Shown here: positions 1 through 7,452 of the stretch, one piece after another
Layout: every line of letters begins with the position of its first letter
How positions within the stretch are numbered: position 1 is the stretch's first letter
Assembly (NCBI RefSeq): GCF_030150285.1
Contig: NZ_JASLGE010000111.1
Coordinates: forward strand, 1-37,004
Direction of reading: 5' to 3'
DNA from: Pseudomonas sp.
GTDB taxonomy: Bacteria; Pseudomonadota; Gammaproteobacteria; Pseudomonadales; Pseudomonadaceae
Length of the DNA: 37,004 bases
The notes under the pieces: generated by a model
Seen by the model: only the letters and a program-made list of their open reading frames with translations
What the model was told of the DNA's origin: nothing
Database searches by the model: none
Position numbers and translations under genes: made by a program

Positions 1-1
1 T

Positions 2-187
2 CTCGCGCTCGCCCTTGCGAGGAGGATCGAGCGAACCGCCGCGGCGATCGCGTTGGAGCACGCGGCAGACAAGTTGCAGGCCATCCTCGCGGCCGAGCCT
101 CTCGCGGGCGACGCTCACGCACTTGCGGTGCGTGGGTGCATTGACTGGCTGCGAGGCGCGGCGGTGGAAGAGGTGACTGGCCCATGA
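2..187 (+). CDS. Small phage protein of unknown function, 5' end missing
   Basis: An open frame runs from the window edge to a TGA at 185-187 and encodes about 61 residues that are Ala/Leu rich and mostly helical, ending in EEVTGP. The stop overlaps the next start (ATGA, 184-187), the normal spacing in this genome, so I regard it as the end of a real gene. If the window ends are joined, this frame continues upstream without a stop to a GTG at 36949 with a G-rich Shine-Dalgarno, giving an 80-residue protein. It could instead be the C-terminus of the gene at 36624 if the 9-C run there is one base too long. I recognise no family. Confidence 0.6.
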   Translation, partial: LALALARRIERTAAAIALEHAADKLQAILAAEPLAGDAHALAVRGCIDWLRGAAVEEVTGP

Positions 188-444
188 GCGAATACACGCC
201 AATTACCGACGAGGTGCGATTTAGATACATCGAGCACCCGTACGTGGCGCTGGACGAAGCCGAGGCTGACCATGCCGAGTTCGACCGCTGGCTTGATCAG
301 GTGAAAGCGGCCGCTTGGGCCGAGGGACACGCAGCGGGCGAAGCGAACACCGGCGACGGCTTCGCAGCACTAATCGGCGGAGGCGACCCGCCCGAGCCCC
401 GCCGAAACCCATACACACCAGAGGAAGAGACGAACAGTGACTGA
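184..444 (+). CDS. Small acidic phage protein, unknown function
   Basis: The ATG overlaps the upstream stop and encodes 86 residues. The N-terminal half is acidic and Asp/Glu/Ala rich (DEAEADHAEFDRW, residues 23-35) and looks like an amphipathic helix. The C-terminus is Pro/Gly rich and probably disordered. There is no transmembrane segment, Cys cluster or HTH. It overlaps the next gene by 8 bases, so the three genes at this end are probably translationally coupled members of the right-end early operon. Coding status is supported by overlap structure and strand; no function can be assigned. Confidence 0.65.
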   Translation: MSEYTPITDEVRFRYIEHPYVALDEAEADHAEFDRWLDQVKAAAWAEGHAAGEANTGDGFAALIGGGDPPEPRRNPYTPEEETNSD

Positions 445-760
445 CCACCGCAACCCAGCACCCCGCACCTATTACCGCAGGGTGGACGCGCTCGCGATGA
501 TCGCCGCAAGCTACGGCTTCGCCCCCGGAGTCGCCGAGCAAATCGCACACCAAGCAATGGAAACCGCGAAGACCACCGCCATGAGCCCCGAGGAAGCAAT
601 GCACGCCCTCGCAAAGCTCACCGACAAACGCCCCGTACGCGACCTAATCCGCGACCTGCGCACAAACACCCCCGGGAAGCTGGAACGCCTGCGAAACACC
701 CCGCGCCGCGCGTGGGACACCCTCGCACGACTTGCCCGACGAGTGCTTATACGTCGATAG
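437..760 (+). CDS. Small basic phage protein, unknown function
   Basis: A GTG start inside the end of the previous gene gives a 107-residue protein. The central part is helical (residues about 14-60). The C-terminus is strongly Arg rich (PRRAWDTLARLARRVLIRR, residues 89-107), which suggests nucleic-acid or membrane-surface contact. This is the last gene before the hairpin terminator at 889-919, so it closes the plus-strand operon that seems to begin at the far right of the window. No domain is recognised, and the basic tail is the only functional hint. Confidence 0.6.
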   Translation: MTDHRNPAPRTYYRRVDALAMIAASYGFAPGVAEQIAHQAMETAKTTAMSPEEAMHALAKLTDKRPVRDLIRDLRTNTPGKLERLRNTPRRAWDTLARLARRVLIRR

Positions 761-888
761 TCAAAGGTGGGAAGTTCTACACCGAACACCCCGCACGGCG
801 CGCCGCCCAAACCGATCATCAAAAGTCACCACGGCGGCGCGCCACACCACCACCAAAGACGGCACGCCACACCGCACCAAAACGAAAA

Positions 889-919
889 TGCCCCGCACCC
901 TCCGAAGAGGGGCGGGGCA
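889..919 (-). terminator. Hairpin terminator between convergent operons
   Basis: The arms TGCCCCGC (889-896) and GCGGGGCA (912-919) enclose a second stem, CCCTC (898-902) with GAGGG (907-911), and a CGAA tetraloop, with one bulged A. Read on the minus strand the stem is followed by TTTTCGTTTT, a typical rho-independent tail, so it best terminates the minus-strand island. The stem should also slow the plus-strand operon ending at 760. The remaining bases of the 761-934 gap show no gene that I can support. Confidence 0.8.
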
Positions 920-934
920 CAGTCGTTCCCAGAC

Positions 935-1045
935 TTAATCGCGACCACGCCACCACGCGCACAGCGCCCGAGCAGCCGCAACAACCACACTGCCGACAAG
1001 GCCGCCGGCAACAAACCCGAGCACCATCAACGCCGGTTCAAACAT
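935..1045 (-). CDS. 36-residue single-span membrane protein
   Basis: This short minus-strand ORF begins with ATG at 1045, preceded by GAGGAG (around 1050-1056) at good spacing, and ends with TAA at 935. It encodes about 36 residues: MFEPALMV, then a Gly/Val/Ala hydrophobic stretch (residues about 6-28), then a basic Trp-containing tail (CAWWRGRD). The layout is that of a small inner-membrane protein with its C-terminus in the cytoplasm. Its start overlaps the end of the 1038-1292 gene by 8 bases, as expected for the last gene of the island. Small phage membrane proteins can modulate holins or superinfection; that role is only a guess here. Confidence 0.6.
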   Translation of the reverse strand: MFEPALMVLGFVAGGLVGSVVVAAARALCAWWRGRD

Positions 1046-1292
1046 CGTCACTCCTCAGCAACTCGCCCAAAAGCACGTTGTACCGCTCAGCGTCACGCAT
1101 CGCACGATCAAGCCCATACCGGGCGAGCTCGGCAAGCGCGACCCGCTGCGCCTTCGGCATGGCAGCGATAAGTGGCTCGCGCCGCTGCTCACCGATCGCG
1201 AGCAACTGCCCAACGGTGAACGACTCACGCACACGGACACCGCCATTCTCTAGCGACCCGTTCGGCCGCACGATACCGCCCGGCCCGCTCAC
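1038..1292 (-). CDS. Small helical protein, unknown function
   Basis: This 84-residue protein starts with an ATG that overlaps the upstream stop by 4 bases. It has a Gly-rich N-terminus and a long charged helix from about residue 40 to the end (AELARYGLDRAMRDAERYNV). There is no Cys cluster or membrane segment. It is the fourth gene of a five-gene minus-strand island read away from the terminase genes. No family is recognised; the tight coupling argues that it is expressed. Confidence 0.6.
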   Translation of the reverse strand: MSGPGGIVRPNGSLENGGVRVRESFTVGQLLAIGEQRREPLIAAMPKAQRVALAELARYGLDRAMRDAERYNVLLGELLRSDDV

Positions 1293-1513
1293 GACGCATC
1301 ACCGCCTGAACGCTCGCGGGTTACGATGATCGTTGCACCAGCAGCCACGCCAGCGATGCTGAGCACCAGTATTCGCCCCAGCAGAACCGAGGCAACAGTG
1401 GCGCTATCTTCCACCACTCGGCCGGGATCGATTAGTAGCTGAACTGCGGTGAAGATGTTCGCGAAGCTCAGAAACATGCAGGCAACGCCGATAATCAACG
1501 GAATGTGTTTCAC
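1289..1513 (-). CDS. Two-span membrane protein, unknown function
   Basis: This 74-residue protein has two clear hydrophobic segments, about residues 4-27 (IPLIIGVACMFLSFANIFTA) and 42-64 (VASVLLGRILVLSIAGVAAGA), followed by a short charged tail. The connecting loop is acidic. The size and topology fit a small phage inner-membrane protein. It overlaps both neighbours by 4 bases. It lies far from the lysis cassette at 21038-22754, so a holin role is less likely than some effect on the host envelope or on superinfection. That is inference. Confidence 0.6.
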   Translation of the reverse strand: MKHIPLIIGVACMFLSFANIFTAVQLLIDPGRVVEDSATVASVLLGRILVLSIAGVAAGATIIVTRERSGGDAS

Positions 1514-1974
1514 GACGCATCACCGAGCCCCACGAGACGCAGCTGCTTCGGCGTGAGCCGATCCGCAGCAACCCTCCGATAATGCCGCTCGGTATCCGCA
1601 GCCATCGGCGACGGCACACCATGCACCCGACCAACGATGTTCGCAACCTCACGCAGCAGCGCCGACGCATTCGCCGACGAAGCCTCACGCCCCGCCATGC
1701 CGACGAACGCCGCGATCTGATCGAACGCCGTAACCTTCGCCGCATCGCGAGCGTCGGGAACGCGAATCTCGACACGCTCCCCCGCAAGCTCAACAGACGG
1801 CACCGCGACCGGCTCGGAAGCGCACGGCATCGAGTCAACGATGGCCCGCAACGCATCAACAATTGCAGCGATCGCTACCCGAATCTCGAGATGCCCCGGC
1901 ACCGCCGAGTAAGCCTCGCTGACGTGATCGATAACCCCGTACAGCTCTAGCTGCGTAAGCCCTTCGCGCATCAT
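1510..1974 (-). CDS. Protein of unknown function in minus-strand island
   Basis: This 154-residue protein starts at 1974 (a second Met follows directly). The upstream stop overlaps the start region. It has a helical N-terminus, a central segment with beta character (residues about 55-75) and an Arg/His rich C-terminal part (DTERHYRRVAADRLTPKQL). No motif I know is present. It is the second gene of the island, after the predicted DNA-binding protein at 1971-2345, and likely shares its promoter near 2374-2402. Confidence 0.6.
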   Translation of the reverse strand: MMREGLTQLELYGVIDHVSEAYSAVPGHLEIRVAIAAIVDALRAIVDSMPCASEPVAVPSVELAGERVEIRVPDARDAAKVTAFDQIAAFVGMAGREASSANASALLREVANIVGRVHGVPSPMAADTERHYRRVAADRLTPKQLRLVGLGDAS

Positions 1975-2345
1975 CGCGACTCCCCCTCAAACTCCCCAAC
2001 AAACCATTCGTAAAACTCGGCATCACCAACCGGGTACCGAAGCACCATCAGCAGTGCTTGAATCTCCCCTTCCGACAAGGAGCGGCAGATAGCGGCCTCG
2101 ACGCGCTCAGCGATCGCCGCGCCCTCGGAGTACGCACGCCACCGCAGTATCTCGCGCATATCCCACGCAGGCGACAACCCCACACGCACGTGAGGCTCGG
2201 GAATCACCCCCGCACGCAGGTCATGCCGACCACCACGCAGCAACCCATTCTCGGTCTGCTGCGAACGACGGTGTAGCGCTACACGGACGGCGGAGGGCGT
2301 ACGGCCCACCATTTCGGCCACCTGACCAGTATCAACAAGTTGCAT
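1971..2345 (-). CDS. Small HTH-type DNA-binding protein
   Basis: I choose the ATG at 2345, which has AGGGG upstream and gives 124 residues; the frame is open further upstream but runs through the likely promoter. The N-terminus (VDTGQVAEMVGRTPSAVRVA, residues 4-23) fits a helix-turn-helix of the type that begins with a tyrosine-recombinase-excisionase or MerR-like helix. The rest is acidic and helical. As first gene of the island and next to an inverted repeat (2361-2381), it is a good candidate regulator of its own divergent promoter region. Which genes it controls cannot be seen. Confidence 0.6.
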   Translation of the reverse strand: MQLVDTGQVAEMVGRTPSAVRVALHRRSQQTENGLLRGGRHDLRAGVIPEPHVRVGLSPAWDMREILRWRAYSEGAAIAERVEAAICRSLSEGEIQALLMVLRYPVGDAEFYEWFVGEFEGESR

Positions 2346-2360
2346 TACAGAAACCCCTAA

Positions 2361-2402
2361 CGTGTTAACGGACGTAACACGAGAGTACGCGAAGAAACGC
2401 AA
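2361..2402 (-). promoter_or_regulatory. Minus-strand promoter with inverted-repeat operator
   Basis: The gap 2346-2444 separates two divergent operons. A perfect inverted repeat CGTGTTA (2361-2367) and TAACACG (2375-2381) has a 7-base spacer. On the minus strand, TTGCGT (2397-2402) lies 17 bases from TGTTAC (2374-2379), a plausible -35/-10 pair whose -10 falls inside the repeat, so binding there would block transcription. I see no convincing plus-strand promoter for the late operon in this gap; it may need an activator. Confidence 0.5.
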
Positions 2403-2444
2403 ACTCGCAACCGGGAGGACACCCGAAAGAAAGAACACACCGCC

Positions 2445-2951
2445 ATGACGAAACGACTAGACCGGACAGAAATACGCGCCCGCATCGCCGAACTGCACGC
2501 GAAAGGGCTATCCCGCAACGCCATCGCACGCGAAGCAGGAATCTCTCACTCGACAGTCACGCGGCACGCGAAAGACATGGGACTCGAATTCGATCGCTCA
2601 ATGACTCGTGCCGCTGTCGCCTCACGGGCGATGGACTTGGCAGACCGGCGAACGCAGATGCTTCAGCGCATGTTCGACAGCGCCGAAGCGGCGTTCGATC
2701 AGATCGAATCTGGCGGTATCGATTTCACGTTCGTGACGCAGGCCGGGAAAGTCGTTCGGACGAAACGTGAAATCACGTTCGCAGACCGGCGCGACGCGAA
2801 CGCGCTCGGCGGTACGGCGTTCGATAAGGCGACGAAGATGCTCGACCGGGATACGGGTGTGGAGGGCGCGGTATCGACGCTCGACATGTTGGAGACGGCG
2901 ATGGTTGCTGCTGCACGCAATCTGGTTGATGGGGAGCAGACGCAACCCTGA
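2445..2951 (+). CDS. Small terminase subunit-like HTH protein
   Basis: This 168-residue protein has an N-terminal helix-turn-helix (ARIAELHAKGLSRNAIAREA, residues about 12-31, then GISHSTVTRHAKDMG), in the arrangement used by small terminase subunits and resolvase-type HTH domains to bind DNA. The remainder is helical, fitting an oligomerisation region. It is the first gene of the late operon and lies two genes before the large terminase, the usual place for the packaging-recognition subunit. The intervening coiled-coil gene is unusual. It could instead be a late-gene regulator. Confidence 0.65.
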   Translation: MTKRLDRTEIRARIAELHAKGLSRNAIAREAGISHSTVTRHAKDMGLEFDRSMTRAAVASRAMDLADRRTQMLQRMFDSAEAAFDQIESGGIDFTFVTQAGKVVRTKREITFADRRDANALGGTAFDKATKMLDRDTGVEGAVSTLDMLETAMVAAARNLVDGEQTQP

Positions 2952-3029
2952 CACCCCTCATGCTCTCGCGGATGGACGTTCGCGAGCCCCCGAATAGTCG
3001 CGAAGGATGCCGCGGCGGGAAGTTGGTAG

Positions 3030-4148
3030 ATGATGGCTGACAAGATGACGCACGAGCACGGTTGTGCGACGGCGATGGTTGAAGCGAATGCTGAGCGTGT
3101 CGCTGAGTTGAACGCGAGGATCACGGCGCAAGCGGTGGAGATCGCCGAGCTCAAAGCGAAGAAAGCGCAGCATGAGGCGCTCGCGCACAAGTCCGGAGTG
3201 GACGATTTGTACAAGGGTCAAACGCTGAGCCGTGTGCCCACGCTCATTGACCAGCTCGACGACACACGCACGGCGCGTCTCGCTGCCGAGAAAGAGCTAG
3301 CCGAGGTGCGGGCCAAGCTCGACGCAACGGAGGCCCACGCGCTCAAGCAGGAAGAGACTGCCGAGTGGGCCGCTGCCCACGCCGCGAACGCGCAGATTCG
3401 TGAGTCTGCACTTCGCACCGAGCTTGCCGCGCTGCGCACCGAGGTCACCGAGGGTACCGCCGAGCTCGGCCGGTTCCTTGCGACAGTCAGAGACGCGGTG
3501 CACAGCGCGATGGGGATGCGGGGCCGCCATGCGCGAGCGCTCGTGATTTCCAACCTCGCAAGCCTCGACACGACTCTCCCGCTCGCCGTGCTCGCGAAGA
3601 TTAACCACGCAGTAGCAGCAGCGGACACCGCGCAGCCCGAGGCCGCGACAGACACTACCGCCGAGCATGATTCGATGGATGCTGCCACCGCAGCGTATGA
3701 CCCGGCATGCATGCTTGACGAGTACATCGTGATGAAGGTTGCCGACGCGGTTCGCGACCGCATCACCGAGCGACTCGACATCGCGAAGCCCGAGCCCGCA
3801 ACCGAGCCCGTGCACGAGTTCATCGTGCGGCACCAGTTCTCGGCCGAGCAAGTCGCCGACATGCTCGCCGACTGGGCAGCTACCGAGCACGCCCGAGCCG
3901 CGCAAGCTTGCGGGAATCTGGTCGATGACCGCTCGTACGCCTACAAGAAGCCAGCACAACAGCCCGCACCGGCCGCGCCGCCGTGCAAGTGCGCCGCCGA
4001 GCCCGACCTGATCCACGTTCAGGGGCTCGGTTTCGTAACACCGATCACAGTTGCGCAGATACTCGGCATTGCGCCGCTCGACGCGCCAGCACGGAGTATC
4101 TGCCCCGACAGCGTGGCCAGGTTCAACGCCTGGAAAGCCGCACAGTAA
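3030..4148 (+). CDS. Long coiled-coil protein between the terminase genes
   Basis: This 372-residue protein starts at tandem ATGs (3030 or 3033) behind GGGAAG. Residues about 10-140 are charged, Ala/Glu/Lys-rich heptad-like sequence (VAELNARITAQAVEIAELKA) that should form a coiled coil. A second helical part runs to about residue 290. The C-terminal region has a CKC motif and a short globular segment (VQGLGFVTPITVAQILGIA). I recognise no family. Its position between small and large terminase suggests a packaging or head-assembly accessory role, which is inference. A minus-strand shadow frame is present but less coding-like. Confidence 0.6.
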   Translation: MMADKMTHEHGCATAMVEANAERVAELNARITAQAVEIAELKAKKAQHEALAHKSGVDDLYKGQTLSRVPTLIDQLDDTRTARLAAEKELAEVRAKLDATEAHALKQEETAEWAAAHAANAQIRESALRTELAALRTEVTEGTAELGRFLATVRDAVHSAMGMRGRHARALVISNLASLDTTLPLAVLAKINHAVAAADTAQPEAATDTTAEHDSMDAATAAYDPACMLDEYIVMKVADAVRDRITERLDIAKPEPATEPVHEFIVRHQFSAEQVADMLADWAATEHARAAQACGNLVDDRSYAYKKPAQQPAPAAPPCKCAAEPDLIHVQGLGFVTPITVAQILGIAPLDAPARSICPDSVARFNAWKAAQ

Positions 4149-4181
4149 CCACAGACCGGCCGCCCGCACCCGGACGCAGAA

Positions 4182-4223
4182 CCCACGCCGCACGGCCCGG
4201 GGCAACCTGCGCCCGGGCGTGGG
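4182..4223 (+). other. GC-rich hairpin ahead of the large terminase gene
   Basis: CCCACG (4182-4187) pairs with CGTGGG (4218-4223), and GCCCGGG (4195-4201) with CCCGGGC (4212-4218), in the 104-base gap before the terminase start. The two pairings are nested and share a base. There is no T-tract, so it is more likely an attenuating or RNA-stabilising stem than a full terminator. A Shine-Dalgarno GAAAGGG follows at 4236-4242. Confidence 0.4.
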
Positions 4224-4252
4224 CCGCCCCTCATTGAAAGGGTGACCGCCCG

Positions 4253-5551
4253 ATGACGGCGCAACCGCTCGATAGCATTTTCTCGCCGAAGCAGATTCGC
4301 TTTCTCGGCACGTGGGGCCGCCGCAAACACACGATACTCTCGGGCGCGGTGTCAGCCGGCAAGACATTCATCAGCCTGTGGGCCTTCCTGATGTTTCTGC
4401 GCAAGGCACCGAAGACCGGGCAGATAATCATGATCGGGCGCACGCTCACGACGCTGAACACGAACGTGATGCAGTTGCTCATGTCGGAACAGATTTTCGG
4501 GAAGCTCGCACTTCAGGTGCGCTACACGCCCGGAGCGAAGACCGCGACCATTCTCGGGCGCACGGTGCACCTGTACGGCGCGTCGGATGCGAACGCCGAA
4601 ACAAAGATTCGCGGCATGACCGTAGCTTTCGCGTACGTTGACGAGGCGACGCTGCTGCCCGAGGGGTTCTGGGACATGCTGATCACGCGTCTACGTGTGA
4701 AGGGTGCCCGGCTGCTCGCCACGACGAACCCGGGCGGGCAGAACCACTGGCTCCGGTCGAAATGGATCAAGCGGCCGGCGGCGACCTCGACCGAACACTA
4801 CACATTCACGATGGACGATAACCCGTCGCCCGAGCCCGAGTACATCGCGCTCCAGAAAGCCGCATTCAGTGGCGTGTTCTATGACCGGTTCATTCTCGGG
4901 AAGTGGGTCGCGGCCGCGGGTGTCGTGTACCGCGAGTTCAACGAGGATAAACACCTTGTGCCGTGGGCTCAACTGCCGCCCCTCGAACGGTGCCTGGCAG
5001 TCGGCATCGACTACGGCACCACGAACACCACGGCGGGCGTGCTGATCGCCCTCACGAAGGAGCGCAAGCCGCGCCTGGTGGTGCTCGGCGCGTACGGCTA
5101 TAACGCGGCGAAGAACCACGGGCTCACGCTCCCCGATGTGGAGCTGTCGCGCCTGCTGCGCGAGTGGGTGTCCGACGATGACGATGACCCGAAGCATCAT
5201 CCGGGCGCGTTCGTCACCCCCGAGTTCTGGTTCCTTGACCCTTCGGCGGCTTCGCTGCGCACGCAGCTCGCGGCTGACGATCAGCCGACCTGGAAGGCCG
5301 ATAACTCGGTGCTGAATGGCATCGCTGACGTGTCGAATCTGCTCGCAACGGATCGCATCATCTTCGCCCGCGAAACAACGTACGACTTGGTGGACGAAAT
5401 CACCGAGTACTCGTGGGACGAACGCAAGCAGGCAATCGGCATCGACGAGGTGCTGAAAGAGAACGATCACTTTATGGATGCGCTGCGATATGCGGTGCGT
5501 TCGACCCGTGCCGTGTGGGCGAAGCCTCTGGGGTTCGCGCTCGCGGCCTGA
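4253..5551 (+). CDS. terL: Terminase large subunit (packaging ATPase/nuclease)
   Basis: This 432-residue protein is the motor that pumps DNA into the prohead and cuts it. The ATPase domain has a Walker A motif GAVSAGKT (residues 31-38), a Walker B AYVDEA (D130, E131) and a coupling motif ATTNPGG (156-162). The C-terminal RNase H-like nuclease begins with GIDYGTT (D253 is the likely metal ligand) and has later acidic residues near WFLDPS and FMDALRY. Length and motif order fit the PBSX/phage terminase-3 type. GAAAGGG precedes the start. It sits directly before the portal gene, its docking partner. Confidence 0.95.
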   Translation: MTAQPLDSIFSPKQIRFLGTWGRRKHTILSGAVSAGKTFISLWAFLMFLRKAPKTGQIIMIGRTLTTLNTNVMQLLMSEQIFGKLALQVRYTPGAKTATILGRTVHLYGASDANAETKIRGMTVAFAYVDEATLLPEGFWDMLITRLRVKGARLLATTNPGGQNHWLRSKWIKRPAATSTEHYTFTMDDNPSPEPEYIALQKAAFSGVFYDRFILGKWVAAAGVVYREFNEDKHLVPWAQLPPLERCLAVGIDYGTTNTTAGVLIALTKERKPRLVVLGAYGYNAAKNHGLTLPDVELSRLLREWVSDDDDDPKHHPGAFVTPEFWFLDPSAASLRTQLAADDQPTWKADNSVLNGIADVSNLLATDRIIFARETTYDLVDEITEYSWDERKQAIGIDEVLKENDHFMDALRYAVRSTRAVWAKPLGFALAA

Positions 5552-5576
5552 CACTACACCGAAGGGGGCTCGCGCT

Positions 5577-7211
5577 ATGCCGATGCCAGAGAACAACAGC
5601 GCGTGGCCGCCGACCGGTTGGGGTGCGGCTTACGCGGCGTACGACGAAAACGATGCGTGGTGGTCGGGTGACACGGTGCGTCTCGCGAAGCTGTACGGCG
5701 GCGGCGCGCACGTCACGCAGGGCCAGAAGGACTCGCGCACCGCGGCGACGCTGAAGGCGATCGCTGAGCGTGGGCGAACCCTGTTTTGGGGTGCGAAGGG
5801 CCGCAGCATTCAGTCTGATGCGCCCGCCCCGATCCGGCAGCACTTGCCGGCGGCGGCGAATCTCGCCACCCTGTCATCTGACATCCAGTTCGCGCAGTCG
5901 CCCCGATTCCTGATCGATGGCGAAGACGCTGACTCGAAACAGCCAGAAGCGATCCTGCTGAACCAGCTAATGAACAGTGACACGTCGCTCGCGCAGCTCG
6001 GCACCTATGGGGAGACGAAGGCCGCGCTCGGTGCCGCAGTGTGTGTGCCAATGTTCGATGCTGAGATAGCGCCTGGCGAGGTGTGGTGGGAGTCGTTCGG
6101 CCCCGATACCGCGATCCCGACGTTCCGCAACGGCCGCCTGTCTGAGGTCACGCTCTGGTCTGAGCTTCAGGAAGATCGCGTGTATTGGCGTTTGCTGATG
6201 CATCACGGCGTGGAAAACGGTGCCGGGTACATCGAGTACGCGCTGTTCGAGGGCCGATCCGATAATCTCGGTCGCCGTGTCGATCTTGGTGCGCACCCTC
6301 TCGGGCGACCGTACCTCGACGTGCCCGACCTCGACGAGCACTCGCGGGTCGCGACCGGCCTGGATTACCTCGACGCGGTGTACGGCATCAACACGCCCAC
6401 GATTGCGTGGCGCAAAGACCCGATGCTCCGGTACGCGGGCCGCAGCGACTTCGCACAGTTGCACCCGCTATTCGATGACCTCGACCGCATCTGGTCTTCG
6501 CTCATGCGAGACATTCGTCTTGGTGTGGGGCGTACGTTCATGCCGCAGCAGTACCTGACAAGCTTGGGCCGGGGCCAGGGGGCCGCGTTCAACGAGCTTG
6601 CCGAGTACGTCACGTCACTGGAAATGCCTGGCGACGTGAGCGACGGCGGGAAACTCCCGATCCACCATCAGCAACACGCGATCCGCATCGAAGAGCACGA
6701 GCGGGCCGCGAACCTCGCGTACCGGGAGATTCTGCGCAAGGCCGGCTACTCGCAGTCATCGTGGGGCGACGGCAACGGCGACGGCGGCGGGCAGATCACC
6801 GCAACCGAAATCGAAGACCGCAACGCAGCATCGGAGCGCACCCGCGCGAAAAAGAACATGCACGACAAGGGCACCCTTTCGCGGCTTGCCCGCATCGTGA
6901 TGGACACGCACCGCGTGCAGTTCGGCGGCGACGGAATCGGCGACAAGCTGCCCGTGGTCGAATTCCCCGAAATGTCTCAGGAGTCGCCACGCGAGCTCGC
7001 GGAGACTGTGCAGCTACTCGACGCGGCCGGCGCTATCTCGCTACTTCAGCGGGTGCGGCGAACCAACCCCGGGTGGACGCAGACGCAGGTCACTGAGGAA
7101 GTCAACGCGATCCGCGCCGAGCAGGGGCTGGCTGAGCCCGACCCGGCAGCGCTGGGGCGCGTCATCGGCGACCTTGAACAGCAGGACGAAAACGAAGGAG
7201 ACGAAGAATGA
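5577..7211 (+). CDS. Portal protein
   Basis: This 544-residue protein forms the dodecameric ring at the head vertex through which DNA enters and leaves. I place the start at 5577 because GAAGGGGG (5561-5568) stands 8 bases upstream; the frame is open further back but overlaps the terminase. Typical portal features include an N-terminal helical region, the central WRKDPMLRYAG segment, and a long acidic helical C-terminus (from about residue 465) ending EQQDENEGDEE. Order terminase, portal, MuF-like is conserved in actinobacterial siphoviruses. The stop overlaps the next ATG. Confidence 0.9.
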   Translation: MPMPENNSAWPPTGWGAAYAAYDENDAWWSGDTVRLAKLYGGGAHVTQGQKDSRTAATLKAIAERGRTLFWGAKGRSIQSDAPAPIRQHLPAAANLATLSSDIQFAQSPRFLIDGEDADSKQPEAILLNQLMNSDTSLAQLGTYGETKAALGAAVCVPMFDAEIAPGEVWWESFGPDTAIPTFRNGRLSEVTLWSELQEDRVYWRLLMHHGVENGAGYIEYALFEGRSDNLGRRVDLGAHPLGRPYLDVPDLDEHSRVATGLDYLDAVYGINTPTIAWRKDPMLRYAGRSDFAQLHPLFDDLDRIWSSLMRDIRLGVGRTFMPQQYLTSLGRGQGAAFNELAEYVTSLEMPGDVSDGGKLPIHHQQHAIRIEEHERAANLAYREILRKAGYSQSSWGDGNGDGGGQITATEIEDRNAASERTRAKKNMHDKGTLSRLARIVMDTHRVQFGGDGIGDKLPVVEFPEMSQESPRELAETVQLLDAAGAISLLQRVRRTNPGWTQTQVTEEVNAIRAEQGLAEPDPAALGRVIGDLEQQDENEGDEE

Positions 7212-7450
7212 GCACCACGAGCACCACGGAACACGAGGTAACGACCGGGCTGCACGCGGCCGTGCAGGAGACGGTGCGCGAGACGTACGGTGACACGCTC
7301 TCTGTCATCGGGTACGTCACCATCGCAATTGCCGCAGACAGCTCGAGCGGTATCGGCGGCGAGCGCTACGCGGTGCTGTCATCGCACCCGGATGCGGAGC
7401 CGACTGCGCGGCTGCTTGAAATGGGAGCGCGCATCGTTCGAGCGGAGTAG
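7208..7450 (+). CDS. Small protein between portal and MuF-like gene
   Basis: This 80-residue protein is coupled to the portal gene by an ATGA overlap. It starts with a Ser/Thr-rich stretch and then has a compact alpha/beta-looking segment (TLSVIGYVTIAIAADSSSGI, then YAVLSSHPDAEPTARLLEMG). No membrane span or Cys. No function is known to me. The position inside the head module suggests a minor head or assembly role. Confidence 0.6.
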   Translation: MSTTSTTEHEVTTGLHAAVQETVRETYGDTLSVIGYVTIAIAADSSSGIGGERYAVLSSHPDAEPTARLLEMGARIVRAE

Positions 7451-7452
7451 CC

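Noticed and set aside
826..1014. Minus-strand ORF of 62 residues across the terminator
   Set aside because: It runs through the hairpin at 889-919 in a different frame from the shorter gene with a good ribosome site at 935-1045.
3218..3862. Long minus-strand ORF opposite the coiled-coil gene
   Set aside because: It is the Ser/Ala-rich mirror frame of a plus-strand gene; the plus frame has the ribosome site and fits the operon.
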